Assembly: GCA_002405525.1 (NCBI GenBank)
Contig: DHLY01000014.1
Coordinates: 1,294 to 31,657 of the forward strand
Length of the DNA stretch: 30,364 nt
Direction of reading: 5' to 3'
Source of the DNA: Proteobacteria bacterium UBA4656
GTDB lineage: Bacteria; Pseudomonadota; Gammaproteobacteria; Xanthomonadales; Ahniellaceae
The position numbers and the translations under genes were made by a program. Numbering within the stretch: the first letter of the stretch is position 1; the number at the start of each line of letters is the position of its first letter. The notes under the pieces were generated by a model, which had not been told where the DNA came from, made no database searches, and worked only from the letters and a program-made list of their open reading frames with translations. Of this stretch, positions 7,387 through 16,557 are shown in pieces.

Positions 7387-7440
7387 GTGCCCGCCATTCG
7401 CGCGCCCGGTCGCGCCTTCGCCAATCCGCGCGCGGTTGAT

Positions 7441-7446
7441 TATGCT
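7441..7446 (+). promoter_or_regulatory. -10 box placing the start site at or next to the regulator ATG
   Basis: TATGCT is separated from ATG 7454 by only seven bases, so transcription would begin at or within a base or two of the start codon and the mRNA would be leaderless. No ribosome site is visible before the ATG. Confidence 0.4.
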
Positions 7447-7453
7447 TGGCGCC

Positions 7454-8146
7454 ATGCACATCCTGGTGGTCGAAGACAACTCCGACATCGCCGCCAACAT
7501 CGGCGACTACCTGGCCGAGAAAGGCCATGTGGTCGACTTCGCCGGCGACGGGGTCACCGGCCTGCATCTCGCCGGCCGGGAGGACTTCGACGCCATCGTG
7601 CTCGACCTCACGTTGCCGGGCATGGATGGGCTCGAGCTGTGCCGCCGCCTGCGCCAGGAGGCGCGCAAGACCACGCCGGTGCTGATGCTCACCGCGCGCG
7701 ACGCGCTGGAGCAGAAACTCAGCGGCTTCGAGTCCGGCGCCGACGACTACATGGTCAAGCCTTTTGCCCTGCAGGAGCTGGAGGCGCGCCTGACCGTGCT
7801 CGCCCGGCGCGCGCGCGGGCCGCAATCGCGCATCCTCAAGGTCGCCGACCTCGAATACAACCTCGACACCCTGATCGTGACCCGCGAAGGCAAGCTGGTG
7901 CAGTTGAACCCGACCGGGTTGAAGCTGCTGCAGTCGCTGATGGAAGCCAGTCCGTCGGTCGTCACGCGTCGCGAACTCGAGATGCGGGTGTGGGGCGAGG
8001 AACTGCCCGACTCCGACTCCCTGCGCGTGCACATCCACGGACTGCGGGCGGCGATCGACAAACCCTTCGGCAAGCCGCTGATCCACACCCGCCATGGGAT
8101 CGGTTATTCGCTGGTCGATCCCGATGCGCTTCCGAAGCCGGCTTAG
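7454..8146 (+). CDS. OmpR-family response regulator
   Basis: A 230-residue regulator. The receiver domain has Glu7/Asp8, phosphoacceptor Asp51 (VLDLTLPGMDG), Thr80 and Lys102 (DDYMVKPF). The DNA-binding domain is OmpR-type, with RRELEMRVWGEELPDSDSLR and the wing HTRHGIGYSLV, but its spacing and recognition helix (DSLRVHIHGLRAAIDKPF) differ from the PhoP-like protein in this window. ATG 7454 begins the canonical MHILVVED; ATG 7442 is four codons upstream and less likely. The 3' end overlaps the kinase gene by 23 bases. The regulon is unknown. Confidence 0.93.
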   Translation: MHILVVEDNSDIAANIGDYLAEKGHVVDFAGDGVTGLHLAGREDFDAIVLDLTLPGMDGLELCRRLRQEARKTTPVLMLTARDALEQKLSGFESGADDYMVKPFALQELEARLTVLARRARGPQSRILKVADLEYNLDTLIVTREGKLVQLNPTGLKLLQSLMEASPSVVTRRELEMRVWGEELPDSDSLRVHIHGLRAAIDKPFGKPLIHTRHGIGYSLVDPDALPKPA

Positions 8147-9416
8147 AAGCCGCATCATCCTCGCGTTCCTGGTCTTCGGCACCGGTCTGACCGCCACCTT
8201 CGCCGGCATCACCCTGGTGATGCGCGAATGGCTGGAGGAGGAACTGATCGAGTCCACCCTGCAGCGGGAGGTGGATCGCTTCGTCGAGTTCAAGCGCGAC
8301 AACCCGGACCCCAACGCGCCGTTCGTGTTCTCGACCGACATCAAGATCAACGTGTTCAGCCGGAGGACCTTCGCCAGCGTGCCGTTCGAGTGGCGAGACT
8401 TCCAATCCGGGGTCTACGAGATCAGCGAGTACCGCGACGGCGCGATGCGCACCTTCAAGCTGGCGGTGCGCAAGGCCGACGACCTGTGGGCCTTTCTGCG
8501 CTACGACATCACCGACCAGCGGCGTACGCGCGATGCGCTGGTCTGGGGCCTGGTGTTCGTGGTGCTCGGCTTCGCCGCGGCGAGCCTCGCGATCGCCTTC
8601 TGGCTGTCCTCGCGCGTGCTGCGCCCCGTCACCGACCTCGCCGCGCGCGTGCGCGGCTTCGAGCGCGGCAAGCAGCCGCCGCCGCTGGCGCCGCAGTTCG
8701 CCGAGGACGAGGTGGGCGAACTGGCCGCCGCGCTGGACGACTACGCGCGGCGGCTCAACGAACTGGTGGTGCGCGACCGCGAGTTCAACGCCGACGTCAG
8801 CCACGAACTGCGCACCCCGCTGGCGGTGATCCGCGGCGCCACTGAACTTCTGCTGGCGCAGGATGGCCTGCCGGACAAGACCCGCGAGCGGGTGCGCCGC
8901 ATCGACCGCGCGGCGCGCCAGTCGACCGAGCTCACCCAGGCCCTGCTGCTGCTCTCGCGCAGCGAGCGCGCGGCGCCCACCGACGGAGAAACATCCGACG
9001 TGGCCCAGGTGGTGGAGCAGGTGATCGACACCCATCGACCGCAGTTGGGCAACAAGCCGGTCGAGGTGCACGTTGAGCGCGTCGAACCGGCGCTGGTGGA
9101 TGCCCCGTCGTCGGTGCTGGCCGTCGCGCTGGGCAACCTGGTCGGCAACGCATTCAAGTACACGCCCGCAGGCCGGGTCGAGGTGCGCATCGAGGCGCAT
9201 CGCGTGCAGGTCGTCGACACCGGTCCTGGCATCGCCGCCCACGAGGCGCCGTCGCTGTTCGAGCGCGGCATGCGCGGCGAAGGCGCGACCGGCGGCGGTG
9301 CGGGCCTCGGGCTCGCCATCGTGCGTCGACTGTGCGACCTCTACGGCTGGCGGGTCAGCCTCGCCCCGCGGGAGGGCGGCGGGGCGGTGGCGACGCTCGA
9401 GTTCGGCGCCGGTTGA
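8124..9416 (+). CDS. Sensor histidine kinase
   Basis: A 430-residue membrane kinase paired with the overlapping regulator. Transmembrane helices are near residues 9-31 and 139-162, around a periplasmic sensor of about 105 residues. A HAMP domain (SSRVLRPVTDLAARVRGFE) precedes the dimerisation helix with phosphoacceptor His227 in DVSHELRTPLAVIRG. The ATPase domain has the N box ALGNLVGNAFKYT, G1 DTGPGIA and G2 GAGLGLAIVRRL. The first start inside the frame that follows the regulator is ATG 8124; this overlap implies translational coupling. The ligand is unknown, and I would not assign a named system. Confidence 0.93.
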   Translation: MRFRSRLRSRIILAFLVFGTGLTATFAGITLVMREWLEEELIESTLQREVDRFVEFKRDNPDPNAPFVFSTDIKINVFSRRTFASVPFEWRDFQSGVYEISEYRDGAMRTFKLAVRKADDLWAFLRYDITDQRRTRDALVWGLVFVVLGFAAASLAIAFWLSSRVLRPVTDLAARVRGFERGKQPPPLAPQFAEDEVGELAAALDDYARRLNELVVRDREFNADVSHELRTPLAVIRGATELLLAQDGLPDKTRERVRRIDRAARQSTELTQALLLLSRSERAAPTDGETSDVAQVVEQVIDTHRPQLGNKPVEVHVERVEPALVDAPSSVLAVALGNLVGNAFKYTPAGRVEVRIEAHRVQVVDTGPGIAAHEAPSLFERGMRGEGATGGGAGLGLAIVRRLCDLYGWRVSLAPREGGGAVATLEFGAG

Positions 9417-9552
9417 GCCACGGGCCGCTGTACCCGGGGCCTGCAGATGAGTGCGCGCCCGGCACCCCGTTCCGGTCGCGAGCGCAGCATGTGTCCAGAC
9501 AGTGCGCCTGCGACAGTTCGGTGCACCGACACTTCAGGGGGGGTCCCCGAAT

Positions 9553-11883
9553 TCAGCCGGCGCCCAGCGACGTGCGCAGGGCCTGCGCCTCGAGGCGCAG
9601 GCCGAACCCCGGATCGCTGCCGTCGGTGATGGCGAGGATGCGGTCGACCAGCGCGGCTGCTCGGACACCATCGCCGCGGTCGCGGGCCAGCAGCGCGCGC
9701 TCGAGGAGGGCCTCCGGACTGCCTGGCACGAGGCGTTCGAGATCCGCCGCGCTGGCCTCGGCTGCGACCCAGTCGCGCGCAAGGCGCTGGGCGCGCAGTG
9801 TGAAGCGCAGCATGCGTGATTCGCCCAGCATTTGGTTGATCGTGGTGGTGGCGCGCGCGGCTTCCAGCGCCTGCGCGTAGCCCCGCGCGGCGGCGGCGGT
9901 ATCGCCGGCCAGTTCCGCCAGCCGTGCATCGGTGAACGTGGCGATGTAGGCGAAGTCGTCGCGCTGGTGGCGGCGGATCGCGGCGACCATCGCTGCCGCC
10001 GCGGCCTCGAAGCCCGCTCGGTCGTCGCTCTCCAGCAGCAGCAACCAGCGCGACTGCGTGCGCATCGATGCCGCGATCTCGCTGTCGCCGGGGAAGACGG
10101 CGTCGATCGCCGCCAGCAGCGGCGCGCGCGCTTCCGCCGACGCCGAGGATTCCAGCAGCCAGATTCCGAGCGAGAGGCGGGCCATCGCCTGCAGCGCATT
10201 GGGCTGGGTCGCCACCACCTGCTCGACCAGCGCCGCAGCTTCCCGCAGCCGCCCCTGGCTGCGGAGCACGGAGATGCGCGTCCGCAGGATCTCGGACGTG
10301 TCCTCGAGCAGTCGCGATTCCGACTGCGCAACGTCGATCTCGCGCAGGGATTCTTCGAAGCGCCCCTGGTCGACGAGGAAGCGGGCCAGCTGCAGGCGGG
10401 CCTGCGGCCCGCCTGCGGGCAGCGCGGTGGCGTCGCGCAGCAGCGATTCCGCTGCGGGCGCGTCGTCCTGCCGCAGGTGCAGGTTGGCCAGCGCATACAG
10501 CGGATCGGGCTGCTCCGGATGCTGGGCGCGATAGGTCTCATAGGCAGCGATTGCGCCGTCGAGGTCGCCAAGTGCGCGTCGCACGACGCCGATGCGCAGC
10601 AGGGTCGCATCGAAGCCGCGGCCGAGTCGGTGCAGGGCCTCCAACTGGACCAGCGCCTCCCGCAGCCGGTTGCCGCGCGCCATGTAGTGCATGGCGAGTT
10701 GTTCGCGGGCCTGCGGGTCTTGTGGGTGCAATTCGACCCACAACTCGCGCAGTCGCTCTGCGGTGGCGGCGTCGTTTCTGAATTCCGCGACGAAGGCGCG
10801 CGCCGCGAAGCGCTGAGCGTCGAGCAGGCGGTCGATCCCGCGCAGCGCGGCATCGAGCCCGGCCCGCGCGCGTTCGCCCTGGCCGATCGGGTAGGCGGCG
10901 ACGGCGAGGTTGAGACCCGCCACCGCGAAGGCCGGGTCGAGGTCCAGCGCGCGCTCGAGATGGTCGAGGCCGGCATTGAGGTCGTTGCGCCGGATGATCG
11001 CCTGGTCGCTGCGCGCGAACTCCGCGAGGGCCTCGTCGACCGGCGTGAGCAACTCGCAGGCCGGCAGGTCGTCGGCTGCGCCGGCGCGCTCGGCGACGAG
11101 GTCGAGCTGTTTGCGGATTTTCGGCGTCAGGGCATCGGCGAGCGCGCAGGGTGTCGCAGCGCGGGCTTCGACTACGGCCACCCGACGCGCCGGGTCGACG
11201 CTGAACACCTCCAGTGTGGCGACCAGCATGCCGTCCCGGCGTGCTAGGCGTCCCGCCACGAACCGCTGCGCTTCATAGTCCGTCGCGATCTCGGCCATCA
11301 GCTTGCGTGGGGCGAGGCCCTCGTCGTCCGTTGCTGAACGGAGGCGTTGCCAGTGCGCCGGAAGAGTCGGCCGCTGCGGCAGCACGAAGCGGTCCTGCGC
11401 CAGATCCATCGCCAGCGCGATCGTCAGCGCGTTGGCCTCGTGCTCGGCCGGTGGCGCGTTGGTGTCGCTGGCCGGGTTGAACACGACTACCCTGCGCAGC
11501 AGGTCGGCGCGCGGGATTTCACGAGTGACCCGTTCGCCGCTCTCGTCGGTAACCTCGATGGTGGTGGTCGCGCGCCCCACCGGGGCGCCGCCGAACACGC
11601 CCCACAGCAGCGCGCCGCCGCCGACCACGTTCAGCACCAAGGCCCAGACCTCGGCCCGCGTGAGACGGTCGCCCTCGTCGCGGCCGAAGCGGTTCCAGGC
11701 CAGCACGACCACCGCGGGCAGCAGCACCAGCAGGCCGGCGAACGCGATGTCGACCAGGTTGTCGGTCAGCTTGTAGCGACCGACGACGAAGGCGGTGACC
11801 TCCACGAAGGCCCAGCCGGTGGCGAAGTACACGCCGAGCACGTGCGGGACCCGCCGGTGCCAGATGCGTTGCAGCCAAATCAT
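9553..11883 (-). CDS. Membrane-anchored TPR protein with TolB/FlgO-like N-terminal region
   Basis: A 776-residue protein. Three transmembrane helices lie in the first 110 residues (HVLGVYFATGWAFVEV; FAGLLVLLPAVVVLAW; VWALVLNVVGGGALLWGVF). Residues about 120-265 form an alpha/beta segment that looks like a diverged TolB-amino/FlgO-type domain (ALTIALAMDLAQDRFVLP, then KLMAEIATDYEAQRFVAGRL). The rest is a TPR solenoid (for example YRAQHPEQPDPLYALANLHL and REIDVAQSES). In related proteins this arrangement follows an effector such as an adenylate cyclase, kinase or winged helix; here none is present. Start ATG 11883 follows CAGGG; GTG 11907 would add eight residues. Convergent with the kinase gene. 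Function unknown; probably a protein-interaction scaffold. Confidence 0.82.
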   Translation of the reverse strand: MIWLQRIWHRRVPHVLGVYFATGWAFVEVTAFVVGRYKLTDNLVDIAFAGLLVLLPAVVVLAWNRFGRDEGDRLTRAEVWALVLNVVGGGALLWGVFGGAPVGRATTTIEVTDESGERVTREIPRADLLRRVVVFNPASDTNAPPAEHEANALTIALAMDLAQDRFVLPQRPTLPAHWQRLRSATDDEGLAPRKLMAEIATDYEAQRFVAGRLARRDGMLVATLEVFSVDPARRVAVVEARAATPCALADALTPKIRKQLDLVAERAGAADDLPACELLTPVDEALAEFARSDQAIIRRNDLNAGLDHLERALDLDPAFAVAGLNLAVAAYPIGQGERARAGLDAALRGIDRLLDAQRFAARAFVAEFRNDAATAERLRELWVELHPQDPQAREQLAMHYMARGNRLREALVQLEALHRLGRGFDATLLRIGVVRRALGDLDGAIAAYETYRAQHPEQPDPLYALANLHLRQDDAPAAESLLRDATALPAGGPQARLQLARFLVDQGRFEESLREIDVAQSESRLLEDTSEILRTRISVLRSQGRLREAAALVEQVVATQPNALQAMARLSLGIWLLESSASAEARAPLLAAIDAVFPGDSEIAASMRTQSRWLLLLESDDRAGFEAAAAAMVAAIRRHQRDDFAYIATFTDARLAELAGDTAAAARGYAQALEAARATTTINQMLGESRMLRFTLRAQRLARDWVAAEASAADLERLVPGSPEALLERALLARDRGDGVRAAALVDRILAITDGSDPGFGLRLEAQALRTSLGAG

Positions 11884-11964
11884 GTCCGGGGCCCTGATGC
11901 TGACCACCTCGCAAGCCTATCCGATCGGTCGTGATGGCGCGAAAGACGGACGCGAAGGTGGGGC

Positions 11965-12759
11965 TCATGCCAGCCGGCAGGCGTCAGGCAGGGCGACGGT
12001 GAGCGCCACCGGCAGGTGGTCGGACACACGCAGCAGCGGCACCTCGTAGGACAGCGCGCCCAGACCGTCCGTCACCAGGATGTGGTCGATCGCGCGTCGC
12101 GGGCGCCAGCTCGGATAGGTTTCCAGCGACAGCGGCGGCGGCTGCAGCCGGGTGCGCTGGAACAGGAGGCGGAGTTCGGGGTCGCCGGCCGTGCAGTTGA
12201 GGTCGCCCATCAGCACGGCATACGGCCGGTCGCCGATCAGCTCGGCGAGGTAGCGGCACTGCGTCCGGCGCGCGCTGCGGGTGAGCGCGAGATGCGCGAT
12301 CACCACCAGCAAGCCCTGGCGCGGCGTGCCGAAGTGCACGGCCAGCGCGCCGCGGCCGGGGATGGCGCCGGGCAGCTTGTGGTCGACGACTTCGGCCGGC
12401 TGCAGCCGCGACAGCACGCCGTTGCTCGACGACGCCACTGCCGCGACCTTGCGGTTGGCCTGGTGGCTCCACCACGGAAACCGCGCCAGTTCGGCGAGGA
12501 ACTGCACCTGGTTGCGGAATCCGGATCGCAGGCTGCCATCGTCGGCCTCCTGCAGGGCGACGATATCGAAGCCAGCGACCAGTTCGGCGACCGCCTCGAG
12601 GTTACGCCGCTTGTCCGGATGCGGCAGCACGTGCTGCCAGGACCGCGTCAGGTAGTCGCGGTAGCGCGCGGTGCTGGCGCCGGCTTGGATGTTGTAGGAG
12701 AGCAGCCGCAGGTGTCGGCGCGGGTCGTGCGGGATCGGGCCGGGCGCGGGACGCATCAT
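11965..12759 (-). CDS. Endonuclease/exonuclease/phosphatase (EEP) family hydrolase
   Basis: A 264-residue cytosolic protein of the DNase I-like metal-dependent phosphoesterase fold. Visible motifs in order are LRLLSYNIQAG (Asn metal ligand), VALQEADDGS (catalytic Glu), IAHLALTRSARRTQ (His), VLMGDLNCT (Asp/Asn pair), RRAIDHILVT (Asp-His) and RVSDHLPVALTV (terminal Asp-His). All catalytic elements are intact. No signal peptide is seen. The substrate could be nucleic acid, inositol phosphates or a phospholipid and cannot be decided. Either of two adjacent ATGs (12759 or 12756) may be the start. It lies 75 bases after dsbA in the same direction, an order I recall from other xanthomonads. Confidence 0.9.
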   Translation of the reverse strand: MMRPAPGPIPHDPRRHLRLLSYNIQAGASTARYRDYLTRSWQHVLPHPDKRRNLEAVAELVAGFDIVALQEADDGSLRSGFRNQVQFLAELARFPWWSHQANRKVAAVASSSNGVLSRLQPAEVVDHKLPGAIPGRGALAVHFGTPRQGLLVVIAHLALTRSARRTQCRYLAELIGDRPYAVLMGDLNCTAGDPELRLLFQRTRLQPPPLSLETYPSWRPRRAIDHILVTDGLGALSYEVPLLRVSDHLPVALTVALPDACRLA

Positions 12760-12834
12760 GCCGGCACGCCGGGCCTGCGGCGGGTATTGCGCATGCGGCG
12801 CGCGTCGGGCCCGAGCCGGGCGGACCTGCGGGCT

Positions 12835-13485
12835 TCAGCGACCCTGCGCGGCGCTGCGCGCGGCGGCTTCACGGGCGACCAGGAAGTCGACCACCTTCAT
12901 GACTTCCGTCCAGCCCCCCGCCGAGCTGCCGGTGATGCGGTACCTGCCGGCGACCACCACGCTGGGCGTGCCCTCAATGCCGTAGCGCGCGACCAGCTGC
13001 TTGGCGCGGTTGATCTTGATGTTCACGCCCGTCGAACCGGTGGCGGCGAGGAAGTCCTCGGCCTTGATGCCGGCCTTGGCGGCGTGCCAATCGGCGATGT
13101 CCTGCATGGACCGGAACGGCACGCGCTCGACGTGGATCGCCGAGAACAGGGCGTCGTGGGTGCGATCGAGGATGCCGAGCGCCTCCGCGGCGTAGAAGGC
13201 ACGGGCGAGCATCTCCCACGCGGGGTTCCATGCCGCCGGCATCTGCACGAAGCTCGCCGCGGCGGGCTTGGTCTTCTTCCATTCGGCAATCGTGGGCTGG
13301 AAGTGCGCGCAGTGGATGCAGGCGTACGAGAAAACCTCGGTGACCTCGACCGTGTCCGACGTGCTCGGCTGCGCGGGTTCGATGCGGAAGTAGTGCAGAC
13401 CGTCCTGGAAGCGTTCGACCATCGACTGCGCGACGGCGGCGGGCGCGGCGAGGAAAAGCAGCACGACGGCAAGGAAACGCGGCAT
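12835..13485 (-). CDS. dsbA: DsbA-like periplasmic thiol:disulfide oxidoreductase with CIHC active site
   Basis: A 216-residue protein: signal peptide 1-19 (RFLAVVLLFLAAPAAVA), then a thioredoxin fold with a helical insertion. The active site is Cys56-Ile-His-Cys59 in FSYACIHCAHFQ, where E. coli DsbA has CPHC. The cis-proline segment is GTPSVVVAG. Family members oxidise cysteine pairs in exported proteins. ATG 13485 has a CGGAGAA ribosome site. Downstream of cytochrome c4 and upstream of the EEP gene in one direction, so a loose operon is possible. The Pro-to-Ile change inside the CXXC may shift the redox potential; a partner DsbB is not in the window. Confidence 0.92.
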   Translation of the reverse strand: MPRFLAVVLLFLAAPAAVAQSMVERFQDGLHYFRIEPAQPSTSDTVEVTEVFSYACIHCAHFQPTIAEWKKTKPAAASFVQMPAAWNPAWEMLARAFYAAEALGILDRTHDALFSAIHVERVPFRSMQDIADWHAAKAGIKAEDFLAATGSTGVNIKINRAKQLVARYGIEGTPSVVVAGRYRITGSSAGGWTEVMKVVDFLVAREAAARSAAQGR

Positions 13486-13583
13486 GGGGGTTCTCCGGGT
13501 GGTGACGCTGGCAGCGTGCGGGCGCCGTGCTGAACGGCAGCTGGAACCGTGTACCGCCGCGCGCCGGGACTGCGGCGCCGCGC

Positions 13584-14264
13584 TCAGCGCGCGGCGGCCC
13601 CTTCCGGCTGCGCCGCGACGTGATGCAGGCCTTCGATGTAGCTGGCCAGCGCCTCGATGTCGTTGTCGTCGAGGTTGGCCGCCACGCCGGGCATGATCGC
13701 GGCGTTCGGTTCGGTGCCCCACATCTCGCCGCCGCGGTAGGCCTGCAGCTTCGCCTTGGTGTAGTTGGCGTGCTGGCCGGCCAGCGCCGGGTAGGGCGTG
13801 CCCGGGTTGCCGGTGCCGGCCGGACCGTGGCACGCCATGCACGCCGGGACACCGCGCGCCGCGTCGCCGCCGCGCCACAGACGCTCGCCGCGTTGCTTGA
13901 ACGTCTCCTCGAGGCCAGGGATCTTCTCCTCGCTGGCCATGCCCGGCTTGATCTTCTGCTGCGCATAGAAAGCGCCGATGTCGCGCATGTCCTGCGGCTG
14001 CAGGCCAATCGAGAAGCCGAGCATGATCGCATTGGCGCGCTGTCCGCCCTTGAACAGCTGCAGCTGACGCGCGATGTAGCGCTCGTGCTGGCCGGCGATC
14101 TTCGGATACTGCGGGTCGACGGAGTTGCCGTCGACCATGTGGCAGGCGGCGCACACGGCGGCCTTGGCCTGTCCGGCGGCGGGGTCGCCGGGGCCGGCGT
14201 CCTGCGCGAGGGCAGGCACGGCGAGGGCGAGGCCGAGGACGATCGTGGAAAGCCGGTTGCGCAT
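13584..14264 (-). CDS. Diheme cytochrome c4
   Basis: A 226-residue periplasmic protein: signal peptide 1-20 (STIVLGLALAVPALA), then two homologous cytochrome c domains. Heme-binding sites are Cys38-Ala-Ala-Cys-His42 and Cys142-Met-Ala-Cys-His146. Conserved methionines for the sixth ligand are available in both halves (ANAIMLGFS; NAAIMPGVA). Typical features are PKIAGQHERYIARQL and PALAGQHANYTKAKL after each heme site, which mark c4 rather than other diheme cytochromes. It passes electrons from the bc1 complex to terminal oxidases. Divergent from engB across a 120-bp gap, an arrangement seen in related genomes. Confidence 0.96.
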   Translation of the reverse strand: MRNRLSTIVLGLALAVPALAQDAGPGDPAAGQAKAAVCAACHMVDGNSVDPQYPKIAGQHERYIARQLQLFKGGQRANAIMLGFSIGLQPQDMRDIGAFYAQQKIKPGMASEEKIPGLEETFKQRGERLWRGGDAARGVPACMACHGPAGTGNPGTPYPALAGQHANYTKAKLQAYRGGEMWGTEPNAAIMPGVAANLDDNDIEALASYIEGLHHVAAQPEGAAAR

Positions 14265-14357
14265 AGACTTCGGGGCTCCAGGGCGCCGCGCGGGCCTGCC
14301 CGGGCAGCGGACGTCGGGTGCTGGCCGGGCAGGATTCGCCCGGAAAAACCCGGAGTT

Positions 14358-14363
14358 TACACC
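14358..14363 (+). promoter_or_regulatory. Possible -10 box of engB
   Basis: TACACC within GTTTACACCAAG lies 21 bases before the engB ATG in the divergent gap with cytochrome c4. No convincing -35 is seen. Confidence 0.35.
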
Positions 14364-14384
14364 AAGCCTGCCGACGGACGGTCA

Positions 14385-15041
14385 ATGAAGACTTCGCAAA
14401 GAGCCCGCCCCGTGACCGCTCCGGCCTGGTCCCGTGCCGCCTTCCTGCTCGCAGCCCACCGCCTCGACCAGTTGCCCGCCGACGAGGGCGCCGAAGTGGC
14501 CTTCGCTGGCCGCTCGAATGCGGGCAAGTCCAGCGCGATCAACGCCCTGACCGGGCAGGCGGGGCTTGCCCGGATCAGCAAGACCCCGGGCCGCACCCAG
14601 CAGTTGGTGGTGTTCACGCTGGACGCGCAGCGGCGGCTGGTGGACCTGCCCGGGTACGGGTATGCCGAGGTGCCCGAGGCCCTGCGCGCGCACTGGGGCG
14701 GCACGCTGGCGCGCTATTTCCGCGAACGCGGCAGCCTGCGCGGACTGCTGATCGCAATGGATGTGCGCCATCCGCTGCGCGATTACGATCTCATGATGCT
14801 CGACCTCGCCGCGTCGCGCGACCTGCCGGTCCACGTGCTGCTGACCAAGGCCGACAAGCTGGGGCGCGGCCAGGGCGCGCAGACTCTGGCGGTGGTTCGC
14901 CGCGCGCTGGCCGCGCGCGAGGGGCAGGTCACGGTCCAGTTGCTGTCGTCCACCACCGGCGAAGGCGTGCCGGCCGCTCGCGGCGTGGTCGCCGGCTGGC
15001 TGGCGCCAAGCCGCGAGCAGCCTCCGGCCGCATCGGACTGA
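14385..15041 (+). CDS. engB: Ribosome biogenesis GTP-binding protein EngB/YihA
   Basis: A 218-residue essential GTPase implicated in assembly of the large ribosomal subunit. The P-loop is GRSNAGKSS (residues 42-50), followed by [13 protein letters not shown] (G2), [11 protein letters not shown] (G3), the LLTKADKL (G4) and [10 protein letters not shown] (G5). The start ATG 14385 has only a weak GACGGACG ribosome site; GTG 14412 is an alternative and would remove an N-terminal stretch not typical of the family. The opposite strand encodes cytochrome c4 divergently. The gene ends 104 bases before gshA. Confidence 0.96.
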   Translation: MKTSQRARPVTAPAWSRAAFLLAAHRLDQLPADEGAEVAFAGRSNAGKSSAINALTGQAGLARISKTPGRTQQLVVFTLDAQRRLVDLPGYGYAEVPEALRAHWGGTLARYFRERGSLRGLLIAMDVRHPLRDYDLMMLDLAASRDLPVHVLLTKADKLGRGQGAQTLAVVRRALAAREGQVTVQLLSSTTGEGVPAARGVVAGWLAPSREQPPAASD

Positions 15042-15145
15042 ACGGCCCGCGGAAGCCGCCGCCGCGGCGCGCCGTCCGTGGCCCGTGCGCGGCGCGGCAG
15101 GCCGGCATCCCCCTTGCGCGCGGCCGGCCGGGGCACCACATTGGT

Positions 15146-16537
15146 ATGTCGCTCCGTGGAAACTTGCCCGTGTCCGGTCCCAGCCAGGTCGAGGAAATCC
15201 CCGTCGCATCGCGCGCCCCGCTGGTCGAGTACCTCGCGGGTGGCGGCAAGCCGCGCGATGGCTGGCGCATCGGCACCGAGCACGAGAAGTTCGGCTTCCG
15301 CACCGACGACCTGCGCCCGCCTGCCTACGCCGGCGAGCGCGGCATCGGCGCCCTGCTGGAGGGCCTGGCGCAGCGCTACGGCTACCAGCGGATCGAGGAA
15401 GGCGGCCACCTGATCGCGTTGGCGCGCGGCATGGAATCGATCACGCTGGAGCCCGCCGGCCAGCTGGAACTGTCCGGCGCGCCGCTGGAAACCATCCACC
15501 AGACCTGCTGCGAGGTCGACACCCACCTGCGCGAAGTGCGCAGCGTGGCCGAGCCGATGGGCCTCGGATTCCTCGGCATGGGCTTCCAGCCGAAGTGGTC
15601 GCGCGCCGACATGCCGTGGATGCCCAAGGGCCGCTACGCGATCATGCAGCGGTACATGCCGCTGAGGGGTTCGCTCGGCCTCGACATGATGACCCGCACC
15701 TGCACGGTACAGGTCAACCTCGACTTCGCCGACGAGGCGGACATGGTGAAGAAGTTCCGCGTCTCCCTGGCGCTGCAGCCGATCGCCACCGCGCTGTGGG
15801 CGGATTCGCCGTTCACGGAGGGCCGGCCCAACGGATTCCTGTCCTACCGCTCGCAGGTCTGGAGCGACACCGACCCTGACCGCACCGGCATGCTCGGATT
15901 CGTGTTCGAGGACGGTTTCGGCTTCGAGCGCTACGTCGACTACCTGCTCGACGTGCCGATGTATTTCGTCTACCGCGACGGCCGCTACATCGACGCGGCC
16001 GGACAGTCGTTCCGCGACTTCCTCGACGGCCGGCTCCCCGCGTACCCGGGCCACCGGCCGACCCTCAAGGACTTCGCCGACCACCTCACCACCGCGTTCC
16101 CCGAGGTGCGGCTCAAGCGATACCTGGAGATGCGCGGCGCCGACGGCGGCCCCTGGAACCGCCTGTGCGCGCTGCCGGCGTTCTGGGTCGGCCTGCTCTA
16201 TGACGACGCCGCGCTCGACGCCGCCTGGGACCTGGTCAGGAATTTCTCGCTCGCCGAGCGCGAAGCCCTGCGCCGCGAGGTCCCGCGCACGGCGCTGAAG
16301 ACCCCGTTCCGCTCCGGCACCGTGCGCGAGCTCGCGCTGGAGGCGCTCAAGATCGCCGGCCACGGCTTGAAGCGCCGCGCGCGCCTCAACGGCCGCGGCG
16401 CCGACGAGGCGATGTTCCTGGAGCCGCTGGTGGAGTTCGCGCAGGCCAACCAGACCCCAGCCGAGCGCAAGCTGGAGCTCTTCCGCGGCCCCTGGGGCGG
16501 CTCGGTCGACCCGGTGTTCCGCGAGTTCGCCTACTGA
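15146..16537 (+). CDS. gshA: Glutamate-cysteine ligase, plant/proteobacterial type
   Basis: A 463-residue cytosolic enzyme that joins glutamate and cysteine with ATP, the first step of glutathione synthesis. Family marks are [13 protein letters not shown] near the N-terminus, [17 protein letters not shown], the [19 protein letters not shown] block and [14 protein letters not shown], all typical of the GCS2-type enzyme found in alpha- and gammaproteobacteria and plants. ATG 15146 gives [15 protein letters not shown] 15170 is an equally plausible start because homologues as I recall them begin close to it, and no ribosome site decides. The 3' end converges on the M3 peptidase gene with a REP pair between. 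Confidence 0.95.
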   Translation: MSLRGNLPVSGPSQVEEIPVASRAPLVEYLAGGGKPRDGWRIGTEHEKFGFRTDDLRPPAYAGERGIGALLEGLAQRYGYQRIEEGGHLIALARGMESITLEPAGQLELSGAPLETIHQTCCEVDTHLREVRSVAEPMGLGFLGMGFQPKWSRADMPWMPKGRYAIMQRYMPLRGSLGLDMMTRTCTVQVNLDFADEADMVKKFRVSLALQPIATALWADSPFTEGRPNGFLSYRSQVWSDTDPDRTGMLGFVFEDGFGFERYVDYLLDVPMYFVYRDGRYIDAAGQSFRDFLDGRLPAYPGHRPTLKDFADHLTTAFPEVRLKRYLEMRGADGGPWNRLCALPAFWVGLLYDDAALDAAWDLVRNFSLAEREALRREVPRTALKTPFRSGTVRELALEALKIAGHGLKRRARLNGRGADEAMFLEPLVEFAQANQTPAERKLELFRGPWGGSVDPVFREFAY

Positions 16538-16557
16538 CCTGGCGCGTCGGGTTCCAC

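Noticed and set aside
7196..7453. The region before the second regulator as a riboswitch or attenuator
   Set aside because: The terminator lies 67 bases before the ATG and a separate -10 at 7441 would start transcription after it, so a free-standing RNA is simpler.
9417..9552. A 12-bp palindrome TCGGTGCACCGA (9518-9529) as a terminator or operator in the convergent gap
   Set aside because: No T tract and no repeat; a single short palindrome in GC-rich DNA is not enough.
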